From: Sphingomonas sp. PP-CE-1G-424
Lineage (GTDB): Bacteria > Pseudomonadota > Alphaproteobacteria > Sphingomonadales > Sphingomonadaceae
Assembly (NCBI RefSeq): GCF_004341085.1
Contig: NZ_SLXW01000003.1
Span: 806,001 to 870,000 of the forward strand
Length of the DNA stretch: 64,000 nucleotides
Reading direction: 5' to 3'
Shown: in pieces, positions 33,188 to 40,939 of the stretch
Numbering within the stretch: position 1 is the stretch's first letter
Layout of the letters: the number at the start of each line of letters is the position of its first letter
Notes under the pieces: generated by a model
The model's input: only the letters and a program-made list of their open reading frames with translations
What the model was told of the DNA's origin: nothing
The model's database searches: none
Translations under genes and position numbers: made by a program

Positions 33188-33493
33188 TTATTTGGGGATG
33201 TGGACAGTCACGCCGTCGAGCGCTTCGGTCAGGCGGATCTGGCAAGCGAGACGGCTGGTGCGCGTCGCGTTGTGCGCGAGATCGAGCATGTCCTCCTCGT
33301 CCTCGCTTGCGGGCTGCAGTTTGGGGAAGTCGGCGGCATCGATGATGACATGACACGTCGCGCAGGCGAGCTGGCCTTCGCAGGTGCCTTCGAGCGGCTG
33401 ATCGTCGGCTTGCGCAACGTCGAGCAGGCGGTCGCCGGGGTTGGCCGCAACGGTGCTGACGGTGCCGTCGCGGGCGATGAAGCGGACGATCAT
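33188..33493 (-). CDS. fdx: [2Fe-2S] ferredoxin, adrenodoxin type
   Basis: 101 residues. Four cluster cysteines in GTCEGQLACATCHV and ACQIRL, with the C-x5-C-x2-C spacing of ISC-type ferredoxins. It could supply electrons for Fe-S assembly with the neighbouring desulfurases. Of two ATGs, that at 33493 overlaps the desulfurase stop (ATGA) and is chosen; the one two codons earlier is possible. Confidence 0.92.
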   Translation of the reverse strand: MIVRFIARDGTVSTVAANPGDRLLDVAQADDQPLEGTCEGQLACATCHVIIDAADFPKLQPASEDEEDMLDLAHNATRTSRLACQIRLTEALDGVTVHIPK

Positions 33494-34578
33494 GGCCATT
33501 GCGCCTCGGCTGCGGCGACGATCGCATCGATGGCGTCGCGGAGTTCCGTTTCGGTAGTGTAGCGACCGAAGCCGAGGCGGATGCTGGACCGCGCCTGCGC
33601 TTCGGTGAGGCCGATCGCGCGGAGGACGTGGCTGGAGCGGCCGGATCCGCTCGCGCAGGCGGACCCGGCGGAGAAGGCGATGTCGCGGAGGTCGGACATC
33701 AGCCGGTTCACGTCGAGGTTTGCGCGGCGGATGTTGAGGTTGCCGTGGTAGCGGTGTTCGGTCGAGCCGTTGATCGTCCAGCCGGGGCCGAGGCGGTCGA
33801 GCGAGAGGGACCATAGGCGGTCGATGTGCGCGGCGTCCTCGTCCTTGCGATCGGCCATGAGTTTCGCGGCGACGCCGAAGCCTGCGCAGAGGGCTGGCGA
33901 CAGTGTGCCGGAGCGTCCCGGCGCTTCCTGCCCGCCGCCGTGCATCAGCGGGGCGAGGTCGACGCCGTCGCGGATCCAGAGTGCGCCGATGCCTTTGGGG
34001 CCGTGAATTTTGTGAGCTGAGATGGCAATCAGATCGCAGCCAGATGGGATCGGAACGCGTCCGAACCCTTGGACAGCGTCGCAGAGCAAAGGCGCACCGG
34101 CAAAATCGGCCAACACGCTTAGGTCCTCAATCGGCTGGACCACCCCGATCTCGTTGTTGACCAACATGGCGGCAATCAACGAAACGCCGGGCATCGCTAC
34201 GTCAAACGCCGCATCGTATTTGACGATGCCATTTGCGCTGACCGGCAGCCGGGTCACGACACGCTTATCACTCTCGAGCGCCGCAACACTGTCGAGCACA
34301 GCAGCGTGTTCGGTGCCGATCGTCACGATATCGCCGGGTGCGGTTCCCTTGATGGCCCAGTTCAGCGCCTCGGTCGCGCCGCTGGTGAACGCAACGCGGC
34401 CGCCCGGGGGGAGCAGCGCCGCAATCTGATCGCGCGCCACTTCAACCGCCGCTTTGGCACGGCGGCCTTCGCGGTGTGGGGAATGCGGGTTGGCGTGCTG
34501 TGATACGAGCCACGGGAGCATCGCGGCGAGCGCTTCGGGCGCGAGCGGGGTGGTTGCCTGGTAGTCGAGATACGTCAT
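33490..34578 (-). CDS. Cysteine desulfurase, second of a tandem pair
   Basis: 362 residues; a PLP class V aminotransferase that removes sulfur from cysteine. PLP lysine in ISAHKIHGPKGIGAL; catalytic Cys on the mobile loop SAGSACASGSGRSSHVL, which is IscS/NifS-like (class I). The N terminus MTYLDYQATTPLAPEAL is typical. It overlaps the preceding desulfurase and the following ferredoxin by four bases each. It retains all active residues, so it is not a degenerate duplicate. Confidence 0.92.
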   Translation of the reverse strand: MTYLDYQATTPLAPEALAAMLPWLVSQHANPHSPHREGRRAKAAVEVARDQIAALLPPGGRVAFTSGATEALNWAIKGTAPGDIVTIGTEHAAVLDSVAALESDKRVVTRLPVSANGIVKYDAAFDVAMPGVSLIAAMLVNNEIGVVQPIEDLSVLADFAGAPLLCDAVQGFGRVPIPSGCDLIAISAHKIHGPKGIGALWIRDGVDLAPLMHGGGQEAPGRSGTLSPALCAGFGVAAKLMADRKDEDAAHIDRLWSLSLDRLGPGWTINGSTEHRYHGNLNIRRANLDVNRLMSDLRDIAFSAGSACASGSGRSSHVLRAIGLTEAQARSSIRLGFGRYTTETELRDAIDAIVAAAEAQWP

Positions 34579-35618
34579 GCCCCCAGTCTCGCAGGGCGCT
34601 TTATGTCCGCGGCGATTCGCGTCCAGGCTTCGGCGAACTTCGCAACGTCTTCGGGTGTGGTGGTCCAGCCGAAGCTGACGCGGACGACTTCGGCGGCGGC
34701 TTCGGGGGAATAGCTCATTGCGGCGAGCACGTGGCTGGGGCGCATGCTGCCCGACGAGCACGCGCTGCCCGCGGAGACGGCGAAGCCGGCCATATCGAGA
34801 CGGATCAGCTGCGCCGCGGAGCTGACGCCGGGCATGCGGTAGGAGGCGATCGTGGGGATGCGGGGAGAATGGTGCGCGACGATCTCGCCGGAGCTCGCGA
34901 GAATGGCTTCGTCGAGTTTGGCGCGAAGGTCGGCCATGTCGGCGAACCAGTCGCGAGGGGCTTCGAGTGCGGCGGCGAACCCAAGCGCGCCGGGCAGGTT
35001 CTCGGTGCCACCCCGGTAACCGCGCTCCTGCCCGCCGGTTGGATCGAGCATCCCGAGATCGCGGACCAGCAGCGCGCCGATGCCGGGAGGGCCGCCGAGC
35101 TTGTGCGCAGATACGATGATCAGGTCCGCGTTGGGGAGCGGGAGCTTGCCAGCTGTCTGCGAGCAATCGGCTATCCAGAGACCGGTGGGTCGATCCTGGA
35201 GGACGCCGGTTTCGCTGTTCGCGGATTGCAGAGCGATCGTCTGACCGCCCTCCCCGTTCACGACGATACCGCCTGCGTCGACGTCCAGCATTGCAGGCTG
35301 TTTGGCCGCGCGGAGGACCGCATCATGCTCGACCGCCGCCACCGCAACACCGGGGCGCCCACGTAGCGCCAACGCCGCGGACTCGCTCGCGCCGCTGGTC
35401 AGGATCACGTGATGCGGCCAGTCCAGCGCCTGCGCGATCCGCTTCCGCGCACCCTCCAGCGCAGCCCGTGCCGCCCGCCCCTCTGCATGCGGCGAGGACG
35501 GGTTCGCCCAGCGCGCCATGCCTTCCATCACCGCCGCGGCAGCCTCGGGGCGCATCGGCGTGGTGGCGGCGTGATCGAGGTAGATACGCGAGTCGTTACG
35601 GGTCAGGGTCGGTTCCAA
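34575..35618 (-). CDS. Cysteine desulfurase, first of a tandem pair
   Basis: 347 residues, same family as the next gene but diverged. PLP lysine in VSAHKLGGPPGIGAL; catalytic Cys in SAGSACSSGSMRPSHVL; N terminus IYLDHAATTPMRPEAA. The only start that keeps the conserved N terminus is TTG at 35618, with no good ribosome site; the frame closes 20 bases further up. Which of the two delivers sulfur for clusters and which for tRNA or cofactors is not known. Confidence 0.9.
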   Translation of the reverse strand: MEPTLTRNDSRIYLDHAATTPMRPEAAAAVMEGMARWANPSSPHAEGRAARAALEGARKRIAQALDWPHHVILTSGASESAALALRGRPGVAVAAVEHDAVLRAAKQPAMLDVDAGGIVVNGEGGQTIALQSANSETGVLQDRPTGLWIADCSQTAGKLPLPNADLIIVSAHKLGGPPGIGALLVRDLGMLDPTGGQERGYRGGTENLPGALGFAAALEAPRDWFADMADLRAKLDEAILASSGEIVAHHSPRIPTIASYRMPGVSSAAQLIRLDMAGFAVSAGSACSSGSMRPSHVLAAMSYSPEAAAEVVRVSFGWTTTPEDVAKFAEAWTRIAADIKRPARLGA

Positions 35619-35646
35619 TTGCGAAAAGGGGCTCGTTCCCTATATA
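35619..35646 (+). promoter_or_regulatory. Candidate sigma-70 promoter of the hydrolase
   Basis: TTGCGA and TATATA are separated by 16 bases and point rightward to the hydrolase start 54 bases downstream. They lie in the 81-base gap between divergent genes. Match quality is moderate. Confidence 0.35.
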
Positions 35647-35699
35647 GCGTTCATATTCCGGCACTCTACCCGAGTGCGTATCCCAGCTCGCGAGTGCCT

Positions 35700-36356
35700 A
35701 TGCCAGAAGTCATTTTTCCCGGTCCCGAAGGCCGTCTCGAAGGTCGTTTTGCGCCGGGACCACGTCCGCGCGCACCTGTTGCGATGATCCTGCACCCGCA
35801 TCCGTCGGCCGGTGGCACGATGAACAACGCGATCGTGCAGCAGCTCTACAAGACCTTCCAGCGGCGTGGTTTTGCGACTTTACGGTTCAACTTCCGGGGT
35901 GTCGGCAAGAGCCAGGGTGTGTTCGACAACGGCGTCGGCGAACTGTCGGATGCGGCTAGCGCGCTCGACTGGGTGCAGAGCTTCCATCCCGAGGCGCAGA
36001 CGACCTGGATCGCGGGCGTCAGCTTCGGTGCGTGGATCGGTATGCAGTTGCTGATGCGCCGGCCGGAGATCCGCGGGTTTATTTCGGTCGCACCGCCGGC
36101 GAATTTGTACGACTTCACGTTCCTCGCGCCCTGCCCGTCGAGCGGGATCATCATCCAGGGCGAGGCCGACGAGGTCGCGACTCCTGGGGCTACGCAAAAG
36201 CTGGTGGATAAGCTGCGGACGCAGAAGCATATCACGATCCATCACGATACGATCCCGAAGGCTAACCACTTCTTCGAGCATGAGATGCCGGAGTTGATGG
36301 GGTCGGTGGACAAATACCTCGATATGCGCCTAGACCCGAACTCGCCGATCAGGTGA
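35700..36356 (+). CDS. Alpha/beta hydrolase
   Basis: 218 residues. It belongs to the short alpha/beta hydrolases containing HPHPSAGGTMNN (oxyanion region), FRGVGKSQG, the nucleophile elbow AGVSFGAWIG (S108), QGEADEVAT (acidic residue) and HFFEHEMPEL (His). Such proteins are frequently found beside cysteine desulfurase/ISC genes in Alphaproteobacteria, but the substrate is unknown. The ATG at 35700 starts the conserved PEVIFPGPEGRLEGRF; upstream codons in frame overlap the desulfurase gene and are not real. Confidence 0.9.
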   Translation: MPEVIFPGPEGRLEGRFAPGPRPRAPVAMILHPHPSAGGTMNNAIVQQLYKTFQRRGFATLRFNFRGVGKSQGVFDNGVGELSDAASALDWVQSFHPEAQTTWIAGVSFGAWIGMQLLMRRPEIRGFISVAPPANLYDFTFLAPCPSSGIIIQGEADEVATPGATQKLVDKLRTQKHITIHHDTIPKANHFFEHEMPELMGSVDKYLDMRLDPNSPIR

Positions 36357-36498
36357 TTTTCCTTCTCCCCCCGGGGAGAAGGTGGCTCGCTAGCGTCGGA
36401 TGAGGGGGAGTTGGGACGGCTAGCACGCGCCAACGCCCCTCTCCCTTCCCACCGCAGGGGCGGCGGGCCCCTTCCCTCTCCCCGCAGGGGCGAGGGAG
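36357..36498. repeat. GC-rich region with purine/pyrimidine palindromes
   Basis: Contains CTTCTCCCCCCGGGGAGAAG and CCCGCAGGGGCGAGG-like blocks around a CTAGC-containing centre, between convergent hydrolase and small membrane genes. It looks like an eroded member of the large inverted repeat class but its arms do not match well. Confidence 0.4.
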
Positions 36499-36678
36499 TT
36501 ACAGCGTCCAGATCGCTACGTTGGCGAGCAGGACTGCGGCCATCACCAGCATTAGCACACCCTTCTTGCGGTCGCGCTTCTTTGCGATCAGCACCACGCC
36601 GCCGATCAGGCAGGCAAACATACCCAGCATCGCTATCGCCGGCGCCGCCGAGGCGATCGAGGTCAGTGCGGCGTTCAT
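36499..36678 (-). CDS. Small two-helix membrane protein
   Basis: 59 residues: two predicted membrane helices (about 9-31 and 40-57, ending VLLANVAIWTL) joined by a basic loop KKRDRKKG. Its ATG overlaps the dehydratase stop by four bases (ATGA), which supports translation. I do not recognise a family. Confidence 0.7.
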   Translation of the reverse strand: MNAALTSIASAAPAIAMLGMFACLIGGVVLIAKKRDRKKGVLMLVMAAVLLANVAIWTL

Positions 36679-37637
36679 GCTGCCATCGCCTTTGCATAGG
36701 CGGCGAGGTCGACGTTGCCGCCGGACAGGATGACGAGCAGGCTGGGTTCGAGCTTCACTTTGCCCGACAAGACTGCCGCCAAACCGACCGCGCCGCCGGG
36801 TTCGATTACCAGATGCAGTTTCTCCGCCGCCAAGCGCTGTGCCGCGGCGATCTCCCACTCGCTGACGGCGACGCCGGTCGCGTCCCGGCGCGAGAGAACG
36901 TCGAAGGTCAGCTGCGATACGCGCAAGGTCTGTAGCGAATCGCAGGCGGTCGGTGGCGGGTTGGGGCCGACGGGTTCGATCCACGATGCCTCGAGCGAGC
37001 GGCGCATGTCGTCCCAGCCTTCGGGTTCGACGACGGTGATCGCGCTGTCCTTCAAGGCCAGCGCGATGCCTGCCGACAGACCGCCGCCACCACAGGGTAT
37101 GACGACGCGGTTCGGGACGCTCATGCCCAGCGCCGCCATCTGCGTGGCCGCCTCGATGCCTGTGCTACCCTGCCCCTCGATGATCCACGGGTCGTCGAAG
37201 CTCGGGACGAGCGTCGCGCCCCGCGCTTCGGCCAGCCCTGCCGCGATCGTCTCGCGGCTTTCGGTCACGCGGTCGTAGGTCACCACCTCGGCCCCCAGCG
37301 CCAGCGTCGATTCGCGCTTCAGTCGCGGCGCATCCGACGGCATCACGATCGTCGCTGCGATGCCGAGCCGTTTCGCCGCCCACGCCACCCCTTGCGCGTG
37401 ATTGCCCGACGAGAACGCGACGACACCTTTTTTCCGCGCGGCTTCGTCCAATGCGGTGAGCCGATGCCACGCGCCGCGAATCTTGAACGCACCGATTGGT
37501 TGCAACGACTCGGCCTTGAAAGCCACCGGTACGCCCTTGATTTCACTAATGAACAGCGGTGTCGGCGGGAGGATGCGGGCGATCTTTTCCGCGGCGTCCC
37601 GCACCCCTGCCCGCGTCGGTTGTCGCAAAATCGTCAC
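36675..37637 (-). CDS. Threonine/serine dehydratase-like PLP enzyme
   Basis: 320 residues; fold-type II PLP enzyme. PLP lysine in LQPIGAFKIRGAW; SSGNHAQGVAWA and the phosphate-binding PCGGGGLSAGIAL are typical of threonine dehydratase and serine racemase. There is no C-terminal ACT regulatory domain, so it is a catabolic-type or racemase-like enzyme. The GTG at 37637 has AGGAG seven bases upstream and fits the family start; an in-frame TTG at 37658 is less likely. Divergent from the polyamine genes. Confidence 0.9.
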   Translation of the reverse strand: MTILRQPTRAGVRDAAEKIARILPPTPLFISEIKGVPVAFKAESLQPIGAFKIRGAWHRLTALDEAARKKGVVAFSSGNHAQGVAWAAKRLGIAATIVMPSDAPRLKRESTLALGAEVVTYDRVTESRETIAAGLAEARGATLVPSFDDPWIIEGQGSTGIEAATQMAALGMSVPNRVVIPCGGGGLSAGIALALKDSAITVVEPEGWDDMRRSLEASWIEPVGPNPPPTACDSLQTLRVSQLTFDVLSRRDATGVAVSEWEIAAAQRLAAEKLHLVIEPGGAVGLAAVLSGKVKLEPSLLVILSGGNVDLAAYAKAMAA

Positions 37638-37659
37638 ACGCCGTCTCCTATCCGCCAAA

Positions 37660-37745
37660 CGCTATTTACATGGGGGGCGCGTAACCCTAGATCGCGCTTC
37701 CGCTGCCCCATGGGACTTCCAACCGCAAGGCAGTGTTTTTGTATT
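37660..37745 (+). promoter_or_regulatory. Structured leader, speF-like candidate
   Basis: The leader of the ornithine/lysine decarboxylase gene folds well. CATGGGG (37669-37675) pairs with CCCCATG (37706-37712), enclosing GCGCG (37677-37681) with CGCGC (37693-37697). It is followed by GGGACTTCCAACCGCAAGG and a T-rich stretch (GTTTTTGTATTTTG). A speF RNA motif is known upstream of such decarboxylases in Alphaproteobacteria. I recall the motif only by name, so the match is unproven. Confidence 0.5.
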
Positions 37746-37774
37746 TTGTCTCAGGACATTGGAGGTCCCTTGAA

Positions 37775-39010
37775 TTGGTCAAGCATCATATCGCGCTGGG
37801 GTTAGCGAAAGCCCATTCGACCGCCGACACCTCCCACATCGGGAGCGGCATCGACATCGCTAAAGGGCGTCCGGTAAACCCGGTCACGCTCGTTCGTCCG
37901 CACGCTGCTGCGCGCGCCGCTCGGTTCTTCGTCGAGAAGTTCCCGGGCCGCTCGATGTATGCGGTGAAGGCGAACCCGTCTCCCGAACTCCTGCAGATCC
38001 TGTGGGACAATGGCATCACGCATTACGACGTGGCGTCGATCGCAGAAGTGCGCCTGGTCGCGCGGACGCTTTCCGAGGCTACGCTGTGCTTCATGCACCC
38101 GGTCAAGGCCGAGGAAGCGATCGCCGAGGCGTATTTCACGCACGGCGTCCGCACCTTCAGCCTCGACAGCCTGGAAGAGCTGGACAAGGTCGTTCGCGCC
38201 ACCCGCGAAGCTTCTGATCTGACACTCTGCGTCCGGTTGCGCGTGTCGTCGGAGCACTCGAAGCTGTCGCTGGCGTCGAAGTTCGGTGCGGCCCCGCACG
38301 AAGCCAAGGAGTTGCTGTTCGCGGCCCGCCAGGCAGCGGACGCGCTCGGCATCTGCTTCCATGTCGGCTCGCAGGCGATGACTCCGGAGGCCTATTCGAA
38401 CGCGATGGAGCGCGTCCGTGCGGCGATCGTCGAGGCGGCGGTCACGGTCGACGTCATCGACGTCGGCGGCGGCTTCCCGTCGTCGTATCCCGGCATGGAG
38501 CCCCCGCCGCTCGAGCACTTCTTCGAGACGATCCACCGTGCGTTCGAATCGCTGCCCGTCAGCTATTCGTCCGAGCTGTGGTGCGAGCCGGGTCGGGCAT
38601 TGTGCGCGGAATATTCGTCGATCATCGTGCGCGTCGAGAAGCGTCGCGGGACCGAGCTGTACATCAACGACGGTGCGTATGGCGCGCTGTTCGATGCGGC
38701 GCATATCGGCTGGCGTTTCCCGACCGAGCTGCTCCGCGAACCGGACAGCCGTGCGAAGGACATGGAGTTCAGCTTCTATGGTCCGACGTGCGACGACATG
38801 GATTATATGGTCGGCCCGTTCATGCTTCCCGCGGACACGCAGGCTGGCGATTACATCGAGATCGGCATGCTGGGCGCGTACGGCTCGGCGATGCGGACCG
38901 CGTTTAACGGGTTCGGATCGGACGAGACGGTGATCGTCACCGACGAGCCGATGGTCTCGCTGTATGATGAGCGCTTCCAGGACCTCGCGTCGAACGTCGT
39001 CAAGCTGTAA
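37775..39010 (+). CDS. Ornithine/lysine decarboxylase (type III PLP fold)
   Basis: 411 residues; makes putrescine or cadaverine. PLP lysine in MYAVKANPSPEL, VGSQAMTPEAY, DVGGGFPSSYPG and EPGRALCAEYSS for the phosphate site, and FYGPTCDDMDYM with the active-site Cys donated across the dimer. The TTG start at 37775 follows a strong GGAGGT by eight bases; no ATG is near. The enzyme lies 160 bases before the homospermidine-synthase-like gene, which would consume putrescine. Confidence 0.9.
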   Translation: MVKHHIALGLAKAHSTADTSHIGSGIDIAKGRPVNPVTLVRPHAAARAARFFVEKFPGRSMYAVKANPSPELLQILWDNGITHYDVASIAEVRLVARTLSEATLCFMHPVKAEEAIAEAYFTHGVRTFSLDSLEELDKVVRATREASDLTLCVRLRVSSEHSKLSLASKFGAAPHEAKELLFAARQAADALGICFHVGSQAMTPEAYSNAMERVRAAIVEAAVTVDVIDVGGGFPSSYPGMEPPPLEHFFETIHRAFESLPVSYSSELWCEPGRALCAEYSSIIVRVEKRRGTELYINDGAYGALFDAAHIGWRFPTELLREPDSRAKDMEFSFYGPTCDDMDYMVGPFMLPADTQAGDYIEIGMLGAYGSAMRTAFNGFGSDETVIVTDEPMVSLYDERFQDLASNVVKL

Positions 39011-39042
39011 CCAACACTCAGTAATCGTTCGCTCTTCGTCTT

Positions 39043-39155
39043 CCCCTCCCGCTCGCGGGAGGGGACCGAGGGGTGGGCGCGCGTTTTCCACATCCGGCGC
39101 GTTCGCGGTGAGCGCGCGCCCACCCCCTAGCCCCCTCCCGCAGGCGGGAGGGGGG
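39043..39155. repeat. Large inverted repeat between polyamine genes
   Basis: Terminal palindromes CCCCTCCCGCTCGCGGGAGG and CCCTCCCGCAGGCGGGAGG flank arms GGGTGGGCGCGCG and CGCGCGCCCACCC. Same architecture as 7639-7747 but different sequence. It separates the decarboxylase from the synthase gene and may reduce read-through. Confidence 0.8.
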
Positions 39156-39172
39156 ATCAGGAGAAATTAGAC

Positions 39173-40234
39173 ATGACCGAAGACACCCGCATCGACGCGC
39201 AGCGCAAGGCGGAACTCCTCTCGACCACCGTCGAGCATATCGACATCACCAGCTTCGACGCGCGGCCGATCGTCGACGCGATGAAGAAGATGTCGTTCAC
39301 CAGCCGCGATCTCGGCCGTGCGACCGACATCTATAACCAGATGCTGGCCGACAAGGACTGCACGATCTTCCTCGTGATCGCGGGCTCGACGAGCGCCGGC
39401 GGTTGCATGGACCTGTATGCCGAGCTGCTGCGCAACAACATGATCGACGGCATCGTCGCGACCGGCGCGACGATCGTCGACATGGATTTCTTCGAGGGCC
39501 TCGGCCACAAGCATTATCAGGCGCTCGAAGTGCCGCACGACGACGTGCTGCGCTCGCTGATGATCGACCGGATCTACGACACCTATATCGACGAGGAAGA
39601 GCTCCAGCACGTCGACCACACGATCTTCGAAATCGCCGAGACGCTCGAGCCGCGTGCCTATTCGAGCCGCGAGTTCATCCGCGAAATGGGCAAGTATCTC
39701 GTCGAGCACGGCAAGAAGGAGAACAGCCTCGTCAAGCTCGCCTATGAGCATGACGTGCCAATCTTCTGCCCGGCGTTCGTCGATTCGTCGGCAGGCTTCG
39801 GTCTGGTCAAGCATCAGGTCGACGCGGTGAAGGCGGGCAAGCCGTACATGGTCCTCGACGCGATCGCCGACTTCCGCGAGCTCACCGAGATCAAGATCAA
39901 GGCCGGTACCACGGGCCTGCTGATGATCGGCGGCGGCGTGCCGAAGAACTTCATCCAGGACACGGTGGTTTGCGCCGAGATCCTCGGTCACGACGATGTC
40001 CAGGTTCACAAGTATGCGGTGCAGATCACCGTCGCCGACGTGCGCGACGGTGCATGCTCGTCCTCGACGCTGCAGGAGGCTGCTTCGTGGGGCAAGGTGA
40101 ACACGGGCATCGAGCAGATGGTGTTCGCTGAGGCCGGTTCGGTGATGCCGTTGCTGGCGTCGGATGCGTATCATCGTGGGCTGTGGAAGGACCGTCCGGT
40201 CCGCAAGTGGGGCGCGAGCTTCGACAAGGCGTGA
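39173..40234 (+). CDS. Deoxyhypusine-synthase-like homospermidine synthase
   Basis: 353 residues of the DHS family. NAD-dependent aminobutyl transfer to putrescine or agmatine would give homospermidine or its guanidino form. Seen: SFTSRDLGRATDIY, AGSTSAGGCMDLYAELLRNN, HDVPIFCPAFVDSS, LLMIGGGVPKNFI and the catalytic lysine region LQEAASWGKVN. Bacterial homologues are also annotated as 1,9-bis(guanidino)-5-aza-nonane synthase. With the decarboxylase just upstream, polyamine synthesis is the likely role. GGAGAA precedes the ATG. Confidence 0.9.
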   Translation: MTEDTRIDAQRKAELLSTTVEHIDITSFDARPIVDAMKKMSFTSRDLGRATDIYNQMLADKDCTIFLVIAGSTSAGGCMDLYAELLRNNMIDGIVATGATIVDMDFFEGLGHKHYQALEVPHDDVLRSLMIDRIYDTYIDEEELQHVDHTIFEIAETLEPRAYSSREFIREMGKYLVEHGKKENSLVKLAYEHDVPIFCPAFVDSSAGFGLVKHQVDAVKAGKPYMVLDAIADFRELTEIKIKAGTTGLLMIGGGVPKNFIQDTVVCAEILGHDDVQVHKYAVQITVADVRDGACSSSTLQEAASWGKVNTGIEQMVFAEAGSVMPLLASDAYHRGLWKDRPVRKWGASFDKA

Positions 40235-40248
40235 GGCGGCTTCGCTGA

Positions 40249-40372
40249 TCCTCCCCCGCCAGGGGGAGGTGGCGCGAAGCGACGGAGGGGGTGGCGGCGA
40301 TAACGCTGGTTGCCCTCTCCTCCCCCTCCGTCAGGCAAGCGCCTGGCACTTCCCCCTGGGGGGGGTAGGATT
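40249..40372. repeat. Palindromic GC-rich repeat
   Basis: Blocks CCTCCCCCGCCAGGGGGAGG and CTTCCCCCTGGGGGGGG flank CGACGGAGGGGG / CCCCCTCCGTC arms and a short centre. A related class member with distinct arms. It follows the synthase stop. Confidence 0.65.
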
Positions 40373-40407
40373 AGAGATACCGTTGCCCCCTCCGGGCAAT
40401 TGATGCA

Positions 40408-40438
40408 GCCTCCTCCGGATAACCGGGGGAGGCTTTTT
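40408..40438 (+). terminator. Terminator-like hairpin covering a start region
   Basis: GCCTCCTCC-GGATAACC-GGGGGAGGC, with one bulge, is followed by TTTTT and directly by the ATG of the MAPEG gene. The GGGGGAGG 3' arm also serves as that gene's ribosome site. It is either a terminator of the upstream unit or an attenuator that hides the ribosome site. Confidence 0.6.
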
Positions 40439-40439
40439 C

Positions 40440-40865
40440 ATGCACAGCGAGATCCTGCGGCCGATGGTCGTGCTGATTGCGTGGACGCTCGTGATGCTGG
40501 TCTGGACGCTCGCGACCCGGCTGCCGGCGATGAAGGCGGCGGGCGTCGACATGCGGACGCTGGTCGGCACCAAGGCGGCGGATGCCGACCGCGCGCTGCC
40601 GCCTCACATCCAGTGGAAGGCGCACAATCACAATCATCTGATGGAGCAGCCGACGCTGTTCTACGCGGTTTGCGCCGTGCTCGCGCTGAGCGACACGGGC
40701 AACGGCGTCAACGCCTGGATCGCCTGGGCCTATGTCGGGCTGCGGATCGTGCACAGCATCGTCCAGTCGACCAGCAATCGCGTTCGCGCCCGCTTTGTCT
40801 TCTTCATGCTGTCGAGCCTGATGCTCGTCGCGCTCACGCTGCACGCCGCGCTCGCTGTGTTTTGA
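40440..40865 (+). CDS. MAPEG-family membrane protein
   Basis: 141 residues, four membrane segments, with the MAPEG hallmark HNHLMEQPTLFYAV. MAPEG proteins include glutathione S-transferases and peroxidases of the eicosanoid type; the bacterial substrate is unknown. The ATG at 40440 is seven bases after GGGGGAGG, which itself lies in a hairpin. ATG at residue 9 is an alternative. Confidence 0.85.
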   Translation: MHSEILRPMVVLIAWTLVMLVWTLATRLPAMKAAGVDMRTLVGTKAADADRALPPHIQWKAHNHNHLMEQPTLFYAVCAVLALSDTGNGVNAWIAWAYVGLRIVHSIVQSTSNRVRARFVFFMLSSLMLVALTLHAALAVF

Positions 40866-40939
40866 GAACGCCTGCGAATAATCGCCGATCACGGCGTCCG
40901 CCTCTCCCCGAAGGCAATCCGATCGTCTAGGATTCCGGC

